Origin: Tritrichomonas musculus
Taxonomy: Eukaryota; Parabasalia; Tritrichomonadida; Tritrichomonadidae
Assembly (NCBI GenBank): GCA_039105265.1
Contig: JAPFFF010000027.1
Location: 434,001-498,000 of the forward strand
Direction of reading: 5' to 3'
Length of the DNA: 64,000 bases
The notes below the pieces were generated by a model. The model ran no database searches and had not been told where the DNA came from. It saw only the letters and a list, made by a program, of their open reading frames with translations. Positions 41,383 through 51,422 of the stretch are shown piece by piece (the stretch's first letter is position 1; each line of letters opens with the position of its first letter). The position numbers were made by a program, and so were the translations under genes.

Positions 41383-42816
41383 ATGTCTTGCATTATTCAT
41401 TTTGAATCAGAATCACTGCCAAATGATATCAAAAACGAGCCTTTTGAACTGGGCAAATCGTTAAAATTTGGATTTTTTGAAAACCAAATGACTCAAGTCT
41501 ATCTAATTGATACCAAAAGTAATGTTGATAACTATATCAAAGATATCTCATCTGATTCTATTATTTTTGTTGATTTTGAATTTGTTCCTAGTTATTTAAG
41601 GCAGTCGGAGAGAGCTCCGCCAATTTGTATTTTTGCATTTCAGTGCTCAAAAGGAATTTACATCTTTAAACAGACAAACTACACTCCAAATGAATCCCTC
41701 AAAAACTTTTTAAGTGTGAATAAATTTATCGGTTATTCAATTCGAGATTCATTGGAAAGAATGAAAAAAATTTTTGGTGACGATTTTTCAATGGATATCA
41801 CAGACATATCAAAAACTTATCTAAAAGCTCACAAGATTCCCGCTGTTATAAGTATTGTGGAAGATTTGTTTTGTGATGATATTCTGGTCAAATATAAGAA
41901 TTCAAGCATGAAAAAAAAGAATTGGAATAGAAAAAACTTGTCATACGATGATGTTTGCTTTGTTTCATTTTATCTTTTCCTCACATCACGCTGCTATCAA
42001 AGGTTTGTAGGTGGAGATATTGATCAAATTCTCCAAAAGCAAAAAAATAAAAAGCAAAAGTCAATTAAAAAAGTAGAAATTGATAAAAATATATTAATCA
42101 GATTCAATCAAGAAACTCCTCTTGAATTCTATAGAAGAAAAGTTTGGCCACTTGGATCATTTCAAAAAATTGAGCTGTTTCCTGGAAATCTCACGCAAGT
42201 TGGTTTATTTGACGCAATTGAAGATTTTGGAAAATATGAATCAGAAATTTCAAAGAGCCCAATCATTGCTTTAGATATAAGGTTCACTTCATTGAAATTG
42301 CTCGATGCTCCTCCTGTTTGTGTGTTTACATTTTGTAGCTCTTCTGACGTTTATGTTTTTCTCCAACGTACAATTGAAAAAAATGAAAGAATGAAGAACT
42401 TTTTATCAAAGAAAAATGGATTAAAATTCATTGGAAAAGAAATTGATGAAAGAATGAATAGGATGAAAATGTTTTTTGGTGATAAGTTTGAAATTAATTA
42501 TGAAGATATTGACAAAACAGTTTTGAAGCCAAATAATAAGCCAACAAATTATGATGCAATGATTAACTCTATTTTAGGACAACCTTGTGCAGTCATAAAG
42601 CAGTATAAGCATTCTGATTGGAATTCAAAAAGATTCACGGTTGTTCAAGTAGCTCGAACTGCAATCTGGACTTTATCGATCTTTAATATTTATCAAAAAC
42701 TTATTATAAAGAAAAATATGCAAAATGAAGATTGGTTAAATGAAGAAGATATTGAATTTGAATATGATGATGATGACTATAGTGAAAACTATTTTGGTGA
42801 TGCCAATGATGAATAA
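41383..42816 (+). CDS. Protein with two tandem DEDD-type 3'-5' exonuclease domains
   Basis: 477 residues from the first ATG (41383); the frame is open 14 codons further upstream but has only a GTG there. Domain 1 (~55-215): I-I-F-V-D-F-E-F (Exo I DxE), P-P-I-C-I-F-A-F, a vyIF strand, F-I-G-Y-S-I-R-D (Exo II Asp), I-T-D-I-S-K-T-Y, and L-S-Y-D-D (Exo III-like). Domain 2 (~270-450) repeats the same architecture but has D-I-R-F where DxE is expected, and its Exo III region has V-V-Q-V-A-R without the Tyr/Asp, so it is probably inactive. The fold is like RNase D/WRN exonucleases. A very acidic tail ends the protein. The target (RNA or DNA) is unknown. Confidence 0.75.
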   Translation: MSCIIHFESESLPNDIKNEPFELGKSLKFGFFENQMTQVYLIDTKSNVDNYIKDISSDSIIFVDFEFVPSYLRQSERAPPICIFAFQCSKGIYIFKQTNYTPNESLKNFLSVNKFIGYSIRDSLERMKKIFGDDFSMDITDISKTYLKAHKIPAVISIVEDLFCDDILVKYKNSSMKKKNWNRKNLSYDDVCFVSFYLFLTSRCYQRFVGGDIDQILQKQKNKKQKSIKKVEIDKNILIRFNQETPLEFYRRKVWPLGSFQKIELFPGNLTQVGLFDAIEDFGKYESEISKSPIIALDIRFTSLKLLDAPPVCVFTFCSSSDVYVFLQRTIEKNERMKNFLSKKNGLKFIGKEIDERMNRMKMFFGDKFEINYEDIDKTVLKPNNKPTNYDAMINSILGQPCAVIKQYKHSDWNSKRFTVVQVARTAIWTLSIFNIYQKLIIKKNMQNEDWLNEEDIEFEYDDDDYSENYFGDANDE

Positions 42817-43111
42817 AACATTTTTTTATATTTTTTAATAATAATAAAAAAATATATCAAAATTTAATTTCTTCTTTTTTTACAAATTTTATCGATTTAA
42901 AAGCAATTATAAGTAGGTTGATTGTATATGTGTCGATAAAATCGATTTTTTTGAAATGAGAGAGAAGATAAAGTAAGAATTATCATTCTTTTTTAAAAAA
43001 AATTAAGTTAAAGGTCAATATTGACCAAAACCGATATGAAGGTGAATTTAATAAAAAAAATTGAATAAAAGGAAAAAAAAAAAAATAATCATAACATCTA
43101 TTTATACAATC

Positions 43112-44605
43112 TTACATCAAAAAAGAATCATCAGATGATGTATTTAAGTTGAGAGGGTCTGTTTCGCTTGAGTATGATCTTTCGCCAACACCTGACAAAT
43201 TTGCGGCAGCATTATCGCCGACCGTGTCCTCTGACGACTTGTGGTGGAACTCCCTGCAGCAGAACACGATGATGAAAATGATGAGGCACAAAGCAAACAC
43301 AACCGCAAAAGTGATCCCAAAAATAGGCAGGTAAGGGGGAGTCGCCGTCGGCGTGTAGGTCGGCATCGGTGAAGTGGCCGGCCACGGCGTCCTGGAAGGA
43401 GACTGCGAGCAAGAAACAGATGCTGATGGGCTTGTAGGACTTGGAGGTTGAGTTGTAACATTTTTTATAGGTGTTGCACTAGCTGGTGGTATTGTGCTAG
43501 GTGGTGGCGTGGTTGATGGTCCTGGTGTCGGCGTTGATGTTGGATCTGAAATTTGACAATTTTCAGAATTTAATTGGTCGGTGTCAAAAACTAGGGTTCC
43601 GTAAGAATGAAGCTCATTGTTGTTGTCACCGATGTAGCTGCTGTCTTTGTTGTATCGCCTGTATAAAACAGTGTTGGTGAAGTCGTCGCTCTGCAAGAAG
43701 CAGTTCTCGATGTAGATGTCTTTGTTAATGTAAAAAAGTGAGGTGACATTATTTCCGATGAAGCAATTGTCAGAAATTTTCTGATGACGTTTGTCCGGCA
43801 GATTCCAGATCCAAATCAAGTTTCCGCCTTCGTTGTAGTTGAATTTTGAATGCTCTATCCTGATCATTGCTTCCGCCTGAAGCCCGAGGCAGCAGCCCCA
43901 CTTCGTGTTGCTGAGCTTGATTTCTGTCATGTTTATGTCGGTGATGTCATGGTAGATGGCGCGCGCTGCAATTGAGTCGCGTGTTGTCTGTTCCGACGAC
44001 GCGCCATCAAATCCGAGGAAAGTCCTTTTCAATTGAAAAAAAGAGTGAAAGTTGGGACTGTTTGCGAGCTGTGTTTCAGAGTCTGAATAAATGAAGACTC
44101 CTTTAGGTTTGGGCGAAAAGTTTGGATCTTCTATAATAAAGTATGAATCTTCTATTATAAGCTGTTCATTCCCCGGCAGTGAGATTAATCTTACTTCTGC
44201 ATTTGAGCCGGTAAAACTGCAACTTTTGATTTTGACGGTTGAATAGGAATCTGCATCTGATTTAATAGCTGTTGAAACATTTATAAATGAGCAACATCCA
44301 AAAAATGCATAGCAATTTGGATTAATGGGAGAAGACTCGAAAAACTGCTTAGATGTTTCATTAATACAATATGAAAGGATAGTGCTCCTTCCTATACTAA
44401 ATATTTCATTCAAAGCTCGATTAAAAGTGCTGTCAAATATTTTTATCTGTCCATATGCATTGAATAAAAAAGGATTTGTGATTCGATAAATTTGAGATTG
44501 AGAAAGTGAAAGCTGAATTGCTGTATTAAATGATAAAAATGGACTTTTAAAAACATTTCTTAAAGTTAAATGTACAATTGTTAAATTTAAAAGAGAAGAA
44601 AGCAT
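43112..44605 (-). CDS. Surface protein with beta-helix-like ectodomain, Pro/Thr stalk and transmembrane anchor
   Basis: 497 residues. Residues ~1-340 have repeated short strands with C-S-F and N-x-F motifs (C-C-S-F-I-N-V, S-C-S-F-T-G, N-C-F-I-G-N-N), as in right-handed beta-helix surface proteins of trichomonads (Pmp-like). Residues ~345-425 form a P/T/S-rich stalk (S-T-P-T-P-G-P-S-T-T). A transmembrane helix (~428-452, I-T-F-A-V-V-F-A-L-C) is followed by C-C-R-E-F and a ~45-residue acidic/serine tail for the cytosol. The first Met is the only possible start because TGA occurs in frame upstream. No clear signal peptide follows it, so the N-terminus may be shortened. GC content of the stalk region is much higher than its surroundings. 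Confidence 0.75.
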   Translation of the reverse strand: MLSSLLNLTIVHLTLRNVFKSPFLSFNTAIQLSLSQSQIYRITNPFLFNAYGQIKIFDSTFNRALNEIFSIGRSTILSYCINETSKQFFESSPINPNCYAFFGCCSFINVSTAIKSDADSYSTVKIKSCSFTGSNAEVRLISLPGNEQLIIEDSYFIIEDPNFSPKPKGVFIYSDSETQLANSPNFHSFFQLKRTFLGFDGASSEQTTRDSIAARAIYHDITDINMTEIKLSNTKWGCCLGLQAEAMIRIEHSKFNYNEGGNLIWIWNLPDKRHQKISDNCFIGNNVTSLFYINKDIYIENCFLQSDDFTNTVLYRRYNKDSSYIGDNNNELHSYGTLVFDTDQLNSENCQISDPTSTPTPGPSTTPPPSTIPPASATPIKNVTTQPPSPTSPSASVSCSQSPSRTPWPATSPMPTYTPTATPPYLPIFGITFAVVFALCLIIFIIVFCCREFHHKSSEDTVGDNAAANLSGVGERSYSSETDPLNLNTSSDDSFLM

Positions 44606-45039
44606 AAATTTATTTTGGTTTTTATAAGACCAAATAAAATTACAAAAACTTCAGATATGAACAAATATCAATTAAAAAACTTGCTTTTGAAAATTGAAAG
44701 TAAGTTTTATCACTTTTTAATAATAAATTGTAACACTAAAATTTTTAATGATGTTTATATTAATAATTTAAATAAATGTATTCTTATTTTTATATTATTT
44801 ATACTTTTAATAATATTTATATATTATTTTTAAATTTTATATAATATATTATAGTTATCTACTTGTAAAAAATAAAAAGAAATGTTTAAAAAAAAAAAAC
44901 AATTTATTTCATGCCAATATCTTATTTGCTAATTAAATAATGATTATATTTCATGCTTTTCAAACTTTAAAACAATAGTTGAATTTTGTTTATATATTAA
45001 TTATAAATTTCTATAAATTTTTTAAAGGAACAGAAAAAT
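44606..45039. other. Intergenic, AT-rich
   Basis: No feature seen. A 72-codon plus-strand frame (44615-44833) is low-complexity I/L/F/N sequence and is not believed. Confidence 0.5.
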
Positions 45040-45800
45040 TTATCAATAAGAACATTACATCTTTCTTAATATGTGGAATTAATTGATTGATCAATGTTAA
45101 ATTCGCTTTTTTTTCTTTGTGCAATAGTATTAAATGCATAAATATCATCAATTCATATGTTCTCAGTCACGGTTTGTATATAATATCCAGTGTTTATCAT
45201 TGCTTTGATTGAATTCTCATCAAATTTCATTAATCTATTAAACGATTATTTTGTATTTGATTATTTACAAAATTGGAAGGTACATGATGGTAAGATTTTG
45301 ATATTGGATTGAAAAGAAATTGCTTTGATGTCAATAATTTGAATATCATAATTAAAATAAAAAGCAAAATCGGCAATATAAGACACCTGTCTTGGAATGA
45401 TAAATTATCTTATATTTGTTCTATTAAAGCATCTTTCTCCGATCGTTCTTATTTTTGAATTTTGAAGATAAATTGACTTTTTTAAGTAATTCAAAAGATT
45501 CAAATGAGCATACACCAATTTCAAAGCATTTGATAGAATGACGATTTGGTTGATTTTTATCTCGTAAAATGAATAATCACATATAATTCTTAATTCAGGA
45601 TTATATTTACGGCATTAAGTAAATCATAACAGTCGAAAGCAGACATAGAAATTATATTAAAATCACGTTGAGCAAACAAAAGAACATCTAAAATATCAAT
45701 TTCTGAATCAAATTTACCTAGCAAAAGTTTTTCTTTAAGCATTATAAAATTGTGATTCAAAGGTGAAATTTCAATCTTGATCAAATTTTGGGTCAAATCG
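45040..45800 (-). pseudogene. Degenerate BspA-type leucine-rich repeat gene
   Basis: Minus-strand pieces in changing frames. An N-terminal-like segment (F-I-M-L-K-E-K-L-L-L-G-K-F-D-S) is near 45740. Repeat-like blocks follow: E-I-G-V-C-S-F-E-S-F-E-L-L-K-K-V-N-L near 45500, and I-R-T-I-G-E-R-C-F-N-R-T-N-I with F-I-I-P-R-Q-V-S-Y-I-A-D-F-A-F near 45400. These match the I-G-x-x-A-F ... I-P-x-x-V pattern of BspA repeats. Several stops and frame changes make it a pseudogene. Confidence 0.5.
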
Positions 45801-46112
45801 CATCATAATAGTTTTATTTCATTCAAATTTTTATCAATCAAAAAAGTTATGGAAGTGGAGTTGAGACCGGTATACCGTTTTTTGTTTGCTTATTTGAAAA
45901 TGAGATTATTTAAAAGTGAAATTCCAATTATTTATTTATTTTGAAACTTATCATTATAAAAAAAATAATTGATAATAGTTTTAAATAATAATATTAATAT
46001 TGTAATTATGAAATCACTTTTAATTTTTTAAGATAAATATAGTTTTATAACAAAACTTTATCTTTAAGAAAAAGTTAAAACACGAAAATTTTCAAAAAAT
46101 AAAATTTGTCAA
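45801..46112. other. Upstream region of the ankyrin gene
   Basis: 312 bp, AT-rich, with one short GC palindrome CGGTATACCG near 45871. No other signal is seen. Confidence 0.4.
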
Positions 46113-48383
46113 ATGAATGATTTTCGAGCCCACCGATGTTATAGGGCGTCAAAATATGCTGCATCAAAACGTAATCTAGAAAAAGAAGTTTTCGAAAATC
46201 AATTCAACCAAAAAGTTTTAGATTCGATTCTTGATGATGACAACGAACAATTTTCCCAACACATAACTGAAATCAGTACTGATCTCACAAATATAAACAA
46301 AACGTTCAGAATGACCAATTATAAAATTCCAGATTTTTTAATGGATAATCCAACCTATGCCTCTTTATGTGCGTGTTTTGCCTCAGAAAAATGTTTTAAT
46401 ACGATTTCAATGCTTTTGCCAGCTGGAACTTCCTCGGATGAGATGAAAAAGCTTGATGATTTTAATCGATCGCCAATACATTTTGCGTGTATCGGCGGCA
46501 GTTTGAATATCATTCGCGAACTCGAGCAGGCAGGCTTTGACTTAAACTGTAGAGACAAAAAAGGATTTCTTCCCAGTCATTATGCAGCAATGTTTGGCAA
46601 ATGTGATGTGATCAAATATTTGTGGACAAAAGGAAGTGATGTCATATCACTTTCATCGCCAGTATTTTATCAAATGAGCAACAGGCCGATTGAACTAGCG
46701 TGTTTGTACGGTAATCTTGAAATTGTGAGGTTTATATGTGAAACGGTTTTGGCAGATAATGAAAAAAGTGACACTGCAAACAAACTAAAATTTGCTGATA
46801 TTTTGTCTTCGAAATGTCCGACACCTCTTCACTATGCTTGTATTGGTGGGCATGACAATATTGTTAATTATTTCCTCTCTAAACGTGAGTATGCAAAGTG
46901 TCAAATAAATGCTCTCGATAATGAATCACGAAACCCGCTTCTTTGTGCTTGTCATAACGGTTCACTTGGCTGTATTAAATTGTTGTTGAATTACGACAAA
47001 AGTAAAATTAATTTGTGCATGAAAGGTAGAAAACATCTTCCTTTAGTTGATGCTGCTGAAGGTGGATTTTTAGATGTCGTCCAATTTCTTTTGAAGCATA
47101 AAGAAGTCAAAGTTCAGCAAGAAACATCACAAAAAGTGACAGCTCTTGATGTAGCCGTAAGTAACGATTATATTGAAATTGTCAAATTACTCATTCAAAA
47201 CGGTGCTGCAAAAGATCTTTATAAACAAAAAATAGTCGAATTGGCCTTAACCGCAATTGGCACCAATGACATTGAAATGATTCGTTATTTGGATAAAGTT
47301 CTCAAAATTCCTTATTTTGATATGAATTTGAATGGAAATCCAAAATTTAATTACACAAATGGAGACGAATGCATGGAAAAAGCTTGTCTTTTAGAAAACA
47401 AAGAAATGGTCAACTTTTTGCTTGACAAAAAATGTACATTTCGAATAATAGAGCCATCAATCTTAATTCGAAGAGAATCATTCGATTTTTTGAACTTTTT
47501 GATTGAAAAAGGACTTGATATTTCAGAAAAGAATGAACATTTATTGGTGCCGCCAGTTGTTTCAATGATTCGAAAAGGCAGCTATTCGCGTGTAGTTGAT
47601 CTTGTATCAAAAGGAGCAGCAATAAATAAAGAGATCATCAATAAATATAACCTTATTCGCTCGATTAGTGCTAAATGTGATCTGAAACTATTCAATTATG
47701 TAATGAGCTTTGATCCGGACATTTCTGATCAAGACTATGAAATGATATTGAAGAATGCAATCATCAGGTATTATTCTACTCTTGATGATAGTGAAAACGA
47801 GACTTATAACTGTCTTTCAATCATTGAAGAAATTTTGAAAAAATCAAAAATTGACTTGAATAACGCAATGGTTAGTGAATACGAGTCATTTATATCTTTT
47901 GCTGCCAATAGAAAATGTTTGAAAATACTCGATATATTTGAAAAATATGGTGCTAATTTCGTTGATTGTGGTTTGAATTATGATCGAATGATTGAAAAAG
48001 ATAGTTTAGAAATTTTCAATTATTTTAAAAATCATGGTTGCAAATTTGATTGCGTTTTGAAAAGAAAAAATTCAACTAATAAGTCTTCTAAGATTCCTTT
48101 TAAAGTGATGCTTTCTAAGCTCATTTTTTCCAGATATTATTGCATTGATACTCTCTTGTTTATTATGGATTACACAAATCCTAAACACATAGTTAACTCT
48201 AAAATATTTGGTCATAATATTATTGATGTTTTTGTTAGATATAATTCTGTAGATGGGATTTTAAAGGCATACAAGATAACCAATTCCGTCTTTTATCCTC
48301 TGTTTTTAGATAAAAAATCATACGAAAAATGGGTTAATGACTCGAAAAATGCTGAATTGATTAATTTCGTTATTTCTTCATAA
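46113..48383 (+). CDS. Ankyrin-repeat protein
   Basis: 756 residues in one frame. Residues 1-110 are a basic, helical N-terminal region. Ankyrin repeats start near ~118 (S-P-I-H-F-A-C-I-G-G-S-L-N-I-I-R-E-L) and continue through P-S-H-Y-A-A-M-F-G-K, T-P-L-H-Y-A-C-I-G-G-H and T-A-L-D-V-A-V-S-N-D-Y-I-E-I-V to about 370. Weaker helical pairs follow to ~690. There is no signal peptide or membrane segment. It is likely a cytosolic scaffold. Unlike the gene at 18.7-24 kb, its repeats are contiguous. Confidence 0.85.
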   Translation: MNDFRAHRCYRASKYAASKRNLEKEVFENQFNQKVLDSILDDDNEQFSQHITEISTDLTNINKTFRMTNYKIPDFLMDNPTYASLCACFASEKCFNTISMLLPAGTSSDEMKKLDDFNRSPIHFACIGGSLNIIRELEQAGFDLNCRDKKGFLPSHYAAMFGKCDVIKYLWTKGSDVISLSSPVFYQMSNRPIELACLYGNLEIVRFICETVLADNEKSDTANKLKFADILSSKCPTPLHYACIGGHDNIVNYFLSKREYAKCQINALDNESRNPLLCACHNGSLGCIKLLLNYDKSKINLCMKGRKHLPLVDAAEGGFLDVVQFLLKHKEVKVQQETSQKVTALDVAVSNDYIEIVKLLIQNGAAKDLYKQKIVELALTAIGTNDIEMIRYLDKVLKIPYFDMNLNGNPKFNYTNGDECMEKACLLENKEMVNFLLDKKCTFRIIEPSILIRRESFDFLNFLIEKGLDISEKNEHLLVPPVVSMIRKGSYSRVVDLVSKGAAINKEIINKYNLIRSISAKCDLKLFNYVMSFDPDISDQDYEMILKNAIIRYYSTLDDSENETYNCLSIIEEILKKSKIDLNNAMVSEYESFISFAANRKCLKILDIFEKYGANFVDCGLNYDRMIEKDSLEIFNYFKNHGCKFDCVLKRKNSTNKSSKIPFKVMLSKLIFSRYYCIDTLLFIMDYTNPKHIVNSKIFGHNIIDVFVRYNSVDGILKAYKITNSVFYPLFLDKKSYEKWVNDSKNAELINFVISS

Positions 48384-48708
48384 AATTTAATATTTTAATA
48401 AATTATAAATATTCTTCTTTTGTCTCTCTTTGGTAGTTTCATTTGAATAATATTCTTTTTTCATTTAAATCAGATTTTCAAAATTAATTGATTAAAGATA
48501 TTTTCAAGTATTTCATTAGGATTATAGAAAGGTTATGAAAAATTATTATCAAAAGTTTTTTTGTTTTGTTTTGTTTTTGAATAAAAAGAATATTTACAAA
48601 TTTTAAATAGAGGTATTCATGTGAAGTGAAAACTCGTTATTTGATTTTTTTAATTTTAGTTTAATTGAATATCTTAAGAGTAAATAATAAAATGTTTTTA
48701 TTTAAAGT
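48384..48708. other. Spacer between the ankyrin gene and the left inverted repeat at 48711
   Basis: AT-rich with T runs; no gene or repeat is seen. Confidence 0.5.
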
Positions 48709-48987
48709 TACACCCCGAGCTAAAGTCTATTTTAAACGGCTCTTATTACATCAAAATATCATTTATTCAAAAAGCCAAAAAAGAGCATATTTCATGAAAA
48801 TAAAAACGTTTTTTTTTTTTAGTTTTTTGGTTAACAAATTTTTCTTTATATTTATATATATATATTAAAACTTGGTTAACAAAATTAATAAAAAAAACTT
48901 AACGTTTTCCAAAAATAACGAGCTGTAATAAGGACCTTTCAATTTGTTTTATATGGCTGAAATTTCAATAGTCTCTTGTAATAAGAA

Positions 48988-49017
48988 TTCAATACTCCTG
49001 CTTTAAGGAGTATTGAA
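48988..49017. repeat. Hairpin with 12-bp perfect arms
   Basis: TTCAATACTCCT (48988-48999), a GCTTTA loop and its complement (49006-49017). Further copies of GCTTTAAGG and TTCAATACTT follow to 49100, so this belongs to a small degenerate repeat cluster. Confidence 0.8.
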
Positions 49018-49626
49018 ATTATTTTATTTGTCAAATAATTGAATACTTTTTGCTTTAAGGTTTGAGTACTTTGCTTTAAGGATTCAATACTTTAAATATA
49101 TTTTCAGAGTATTTTATATAGTATTTTTTACAAAAATATTGGATATATTGCATTATCTTTTTGTCCTCACGACAATTAAATTGCACAATATACTTATATA
49201 TTTAAGATTATATATAAAAACATTTATTATTAATATCAAGATACAAAATAAGACAAATTTCGTTTTAATTCAACCGAACATTTTGCTTTAGATAATCATA
49301 ATATCTATAATTATAATACAATATAAGCTTGTAAATTTGGTGAAATAAACGTTTTTTGGGTTTTAAAAATCACCAAATGTAACCATATTATTGTCAAATA
49401 AATTATTATTAATATTTATTATTGTCATAAACCATTGAATTATTTGAAAGAGGAATTAAATGAGTTTTATCAAAAGTCATATTAATAATCGATAAGATTT
49501 TCTCAGTAAAAAAATGTTATTTTTTGAATATTACTAAATAATTGTATGATTTGTATAATATATCATATAAAATAATAATAAAAAGCTGTTTTATATTGAC
49601 GATGAAAAGCCAAATAACCGATTTCA

Positions 49627-49653
49627 CCAAAAGCCCAGGTCTTGGGCTTTTGG
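49627..49653. repeat. Hairpin with 11-bp perfect arms
   Basis: CCAAAAGCCCA (49627-49637), GGTCT, and the complement (49643-49653). Related words (CACCAAAA, CCAGGTCTT) recur at 49368, 49697 and 50113-50157, so the motif is scattered through this non-coding stretch. Confidence 0.75.
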
Positions 49654-49872
49654 CGACAGCATTCAATTTTGAATAGTTTACATATATTTTGGAGATCACC
49701 AAAACGGTTTTTTTGGCGATGGTGATTTGTAAAGCTTTAAAAATATCATATATAAAATAAAAAAAAAAAATAAGATATAAATATATAATAAAATCAATAA
49801 AAGCATTTTTTCAATTGAAAATAAATTTTTTTCATTTATATTTTAAATATATACCGATATAAAATGTATTTA

Positions 49873-49991
49873 AAATATTAATAGTATTTATATTTTTATG
49901 AATATATATAGCCGAATAATAAATAATGAATTGAAATAATGCATTGAAATATTAATAGTATTTATATTTTTATGAATATATATAGCCGAGT
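49873..49991. repeat. Direct repeat of about 46 bp, two copies
   Basis: A unit running from AAATATTAATAG to ATATATAGCCGA occurs at about 49873-49916 and again at about 49947-49990 with nearly no change. No coding content. Confidence 0.8.
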
Positions 49992-50536
49992 AATTAAATA
50001 AATTCATTAAATTTATTGAATGTTGATTCGTAAATTGAATTATTATTTAATCAAATATCATTTAATCATTTTATTTAATAATTCATAAGAAATAACTTTT
50101 TAAAAGATTTATTAAAATCACCAAAAGACCAGAAAGAATCACCAAGACCAGGTCTTTTTTTTACATTTGGGTATATTTTACAAGCTTATACAATATTATT
50201 ATTAATTTCATAAAAAAAATCTTATATATCTATAAATAACCAAAATATTTATATATTTATAATAATAAATTTCTTTCAATTTTTAAAGTAATAAAAAAGT
50301 CCATTTATTCCTATCATAAAATGGTTTAATATAATATTTTATATTTATTTTGATATATATAAATGTTTGAATATTCTAAATAATAAATATATTATTTTTA
50401 ATCGTTTAAAAACCAAAAAATTAATGTTCTTACATTTTGGGCTTTTTCAATTTATGTACAGTAAGGTTTCAAAATTGGAAAACGTTTCAAAATAGGAAAA
50501 TCGACTTTTTGAGAAAAAAATTTATCTTCAAAAATA

Positions 50537-50639
50537 AGATAAATACATTGGTAAAAAACTTAAAAATTCGATATTTCTACAAAGAATCTCCGATAAAGCA
50601 GATAAATACATTGGTAAAAAACTTAAAAATTCGATATTT
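50537..50639. repeat. Subterminal 40-nt direct repeat inside the pogo element
   Basis: 50537-50576 and 50600-50639 are identical (AGATAAATACATTGG ... TCGATATTT), with a 63-bp period. Subterminal repeats near a TIR may be transposase-binding sites. Confidence 0.85.
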
Positions 50640-51422
50640 ACGACTCTCAAAGCATCTTGTCTTTTTTTTATCTTGTTATGTAGATAATCAGTAGATCAAG
50701 GTTTTCAAGTTTATATTGTCATGTCAATTATAAATGAAAAATATATCTTTGACTCAAAAATTCTCTCATTTGCTTTTGCAAGCTTGCAAAATTTCAATTT
50801 ACATTTTTTATATTTTTTATCGCTATTCATGCTGTTTTATAAACTTTTTTTTATTTCTGATTGCTTTTACATGAATATATTATATTTTTTAAAATTTCTA
50901 TTTGTTAATATTATGTATGAAATTCCTGATATCTTATTTCATCTTTTTAAATATGTTTCATTTTAAATGTTTTAACATTTTATTACAAATTTGAGCTTGG
51001 TTTTTCTATTTCGTTAAATGTGGAATTAGCAATTGAGAAATTGGAGTGAACAAAATTATGACAATTGAGATATTTAAAGTAATTTTAGTAATTTCATGAT
51101 TAATTTGAATTCATTAGACACTATTTTTTATTTTTTATTTTTTTTTTTTTTTCCTGATCTAATGATAATATTATTATTTTTTGAAAAAATGTTTATATAT
51201 AAAAGAATAGACTTTTATCGATGATTTATACTAATTTTAAATATAAAGGAATAATGAGTTTGTTTTTTCATTATTTTTGCACACATTCATAAATCAATTT
51301 CACAATAAAAATAAAATTTTCAATGATTTTAGTTGTTGGAAGTTAATGATATGATTGTTTGAAATGTTTTCAATCACTTCATAAAAAATTGATTAAAAAT
51401 TCAGAATAGTTTAGTGAAAAAG

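Noticed and set aside
43144-43461. Overlapping alternative frames in the GC-rich stalk of the surface protein
   Set aside because: Pro/Thr codons in GC-rich DNA open several frames; only the 497-residue frame gives stalk, membrane helix and tail.
50721-50966. 81-codon F/L-rich frame inside the pogo element
   Set aside because: Typical translation of T-rich DNA; no homology recognised and not expected in pogo elements.
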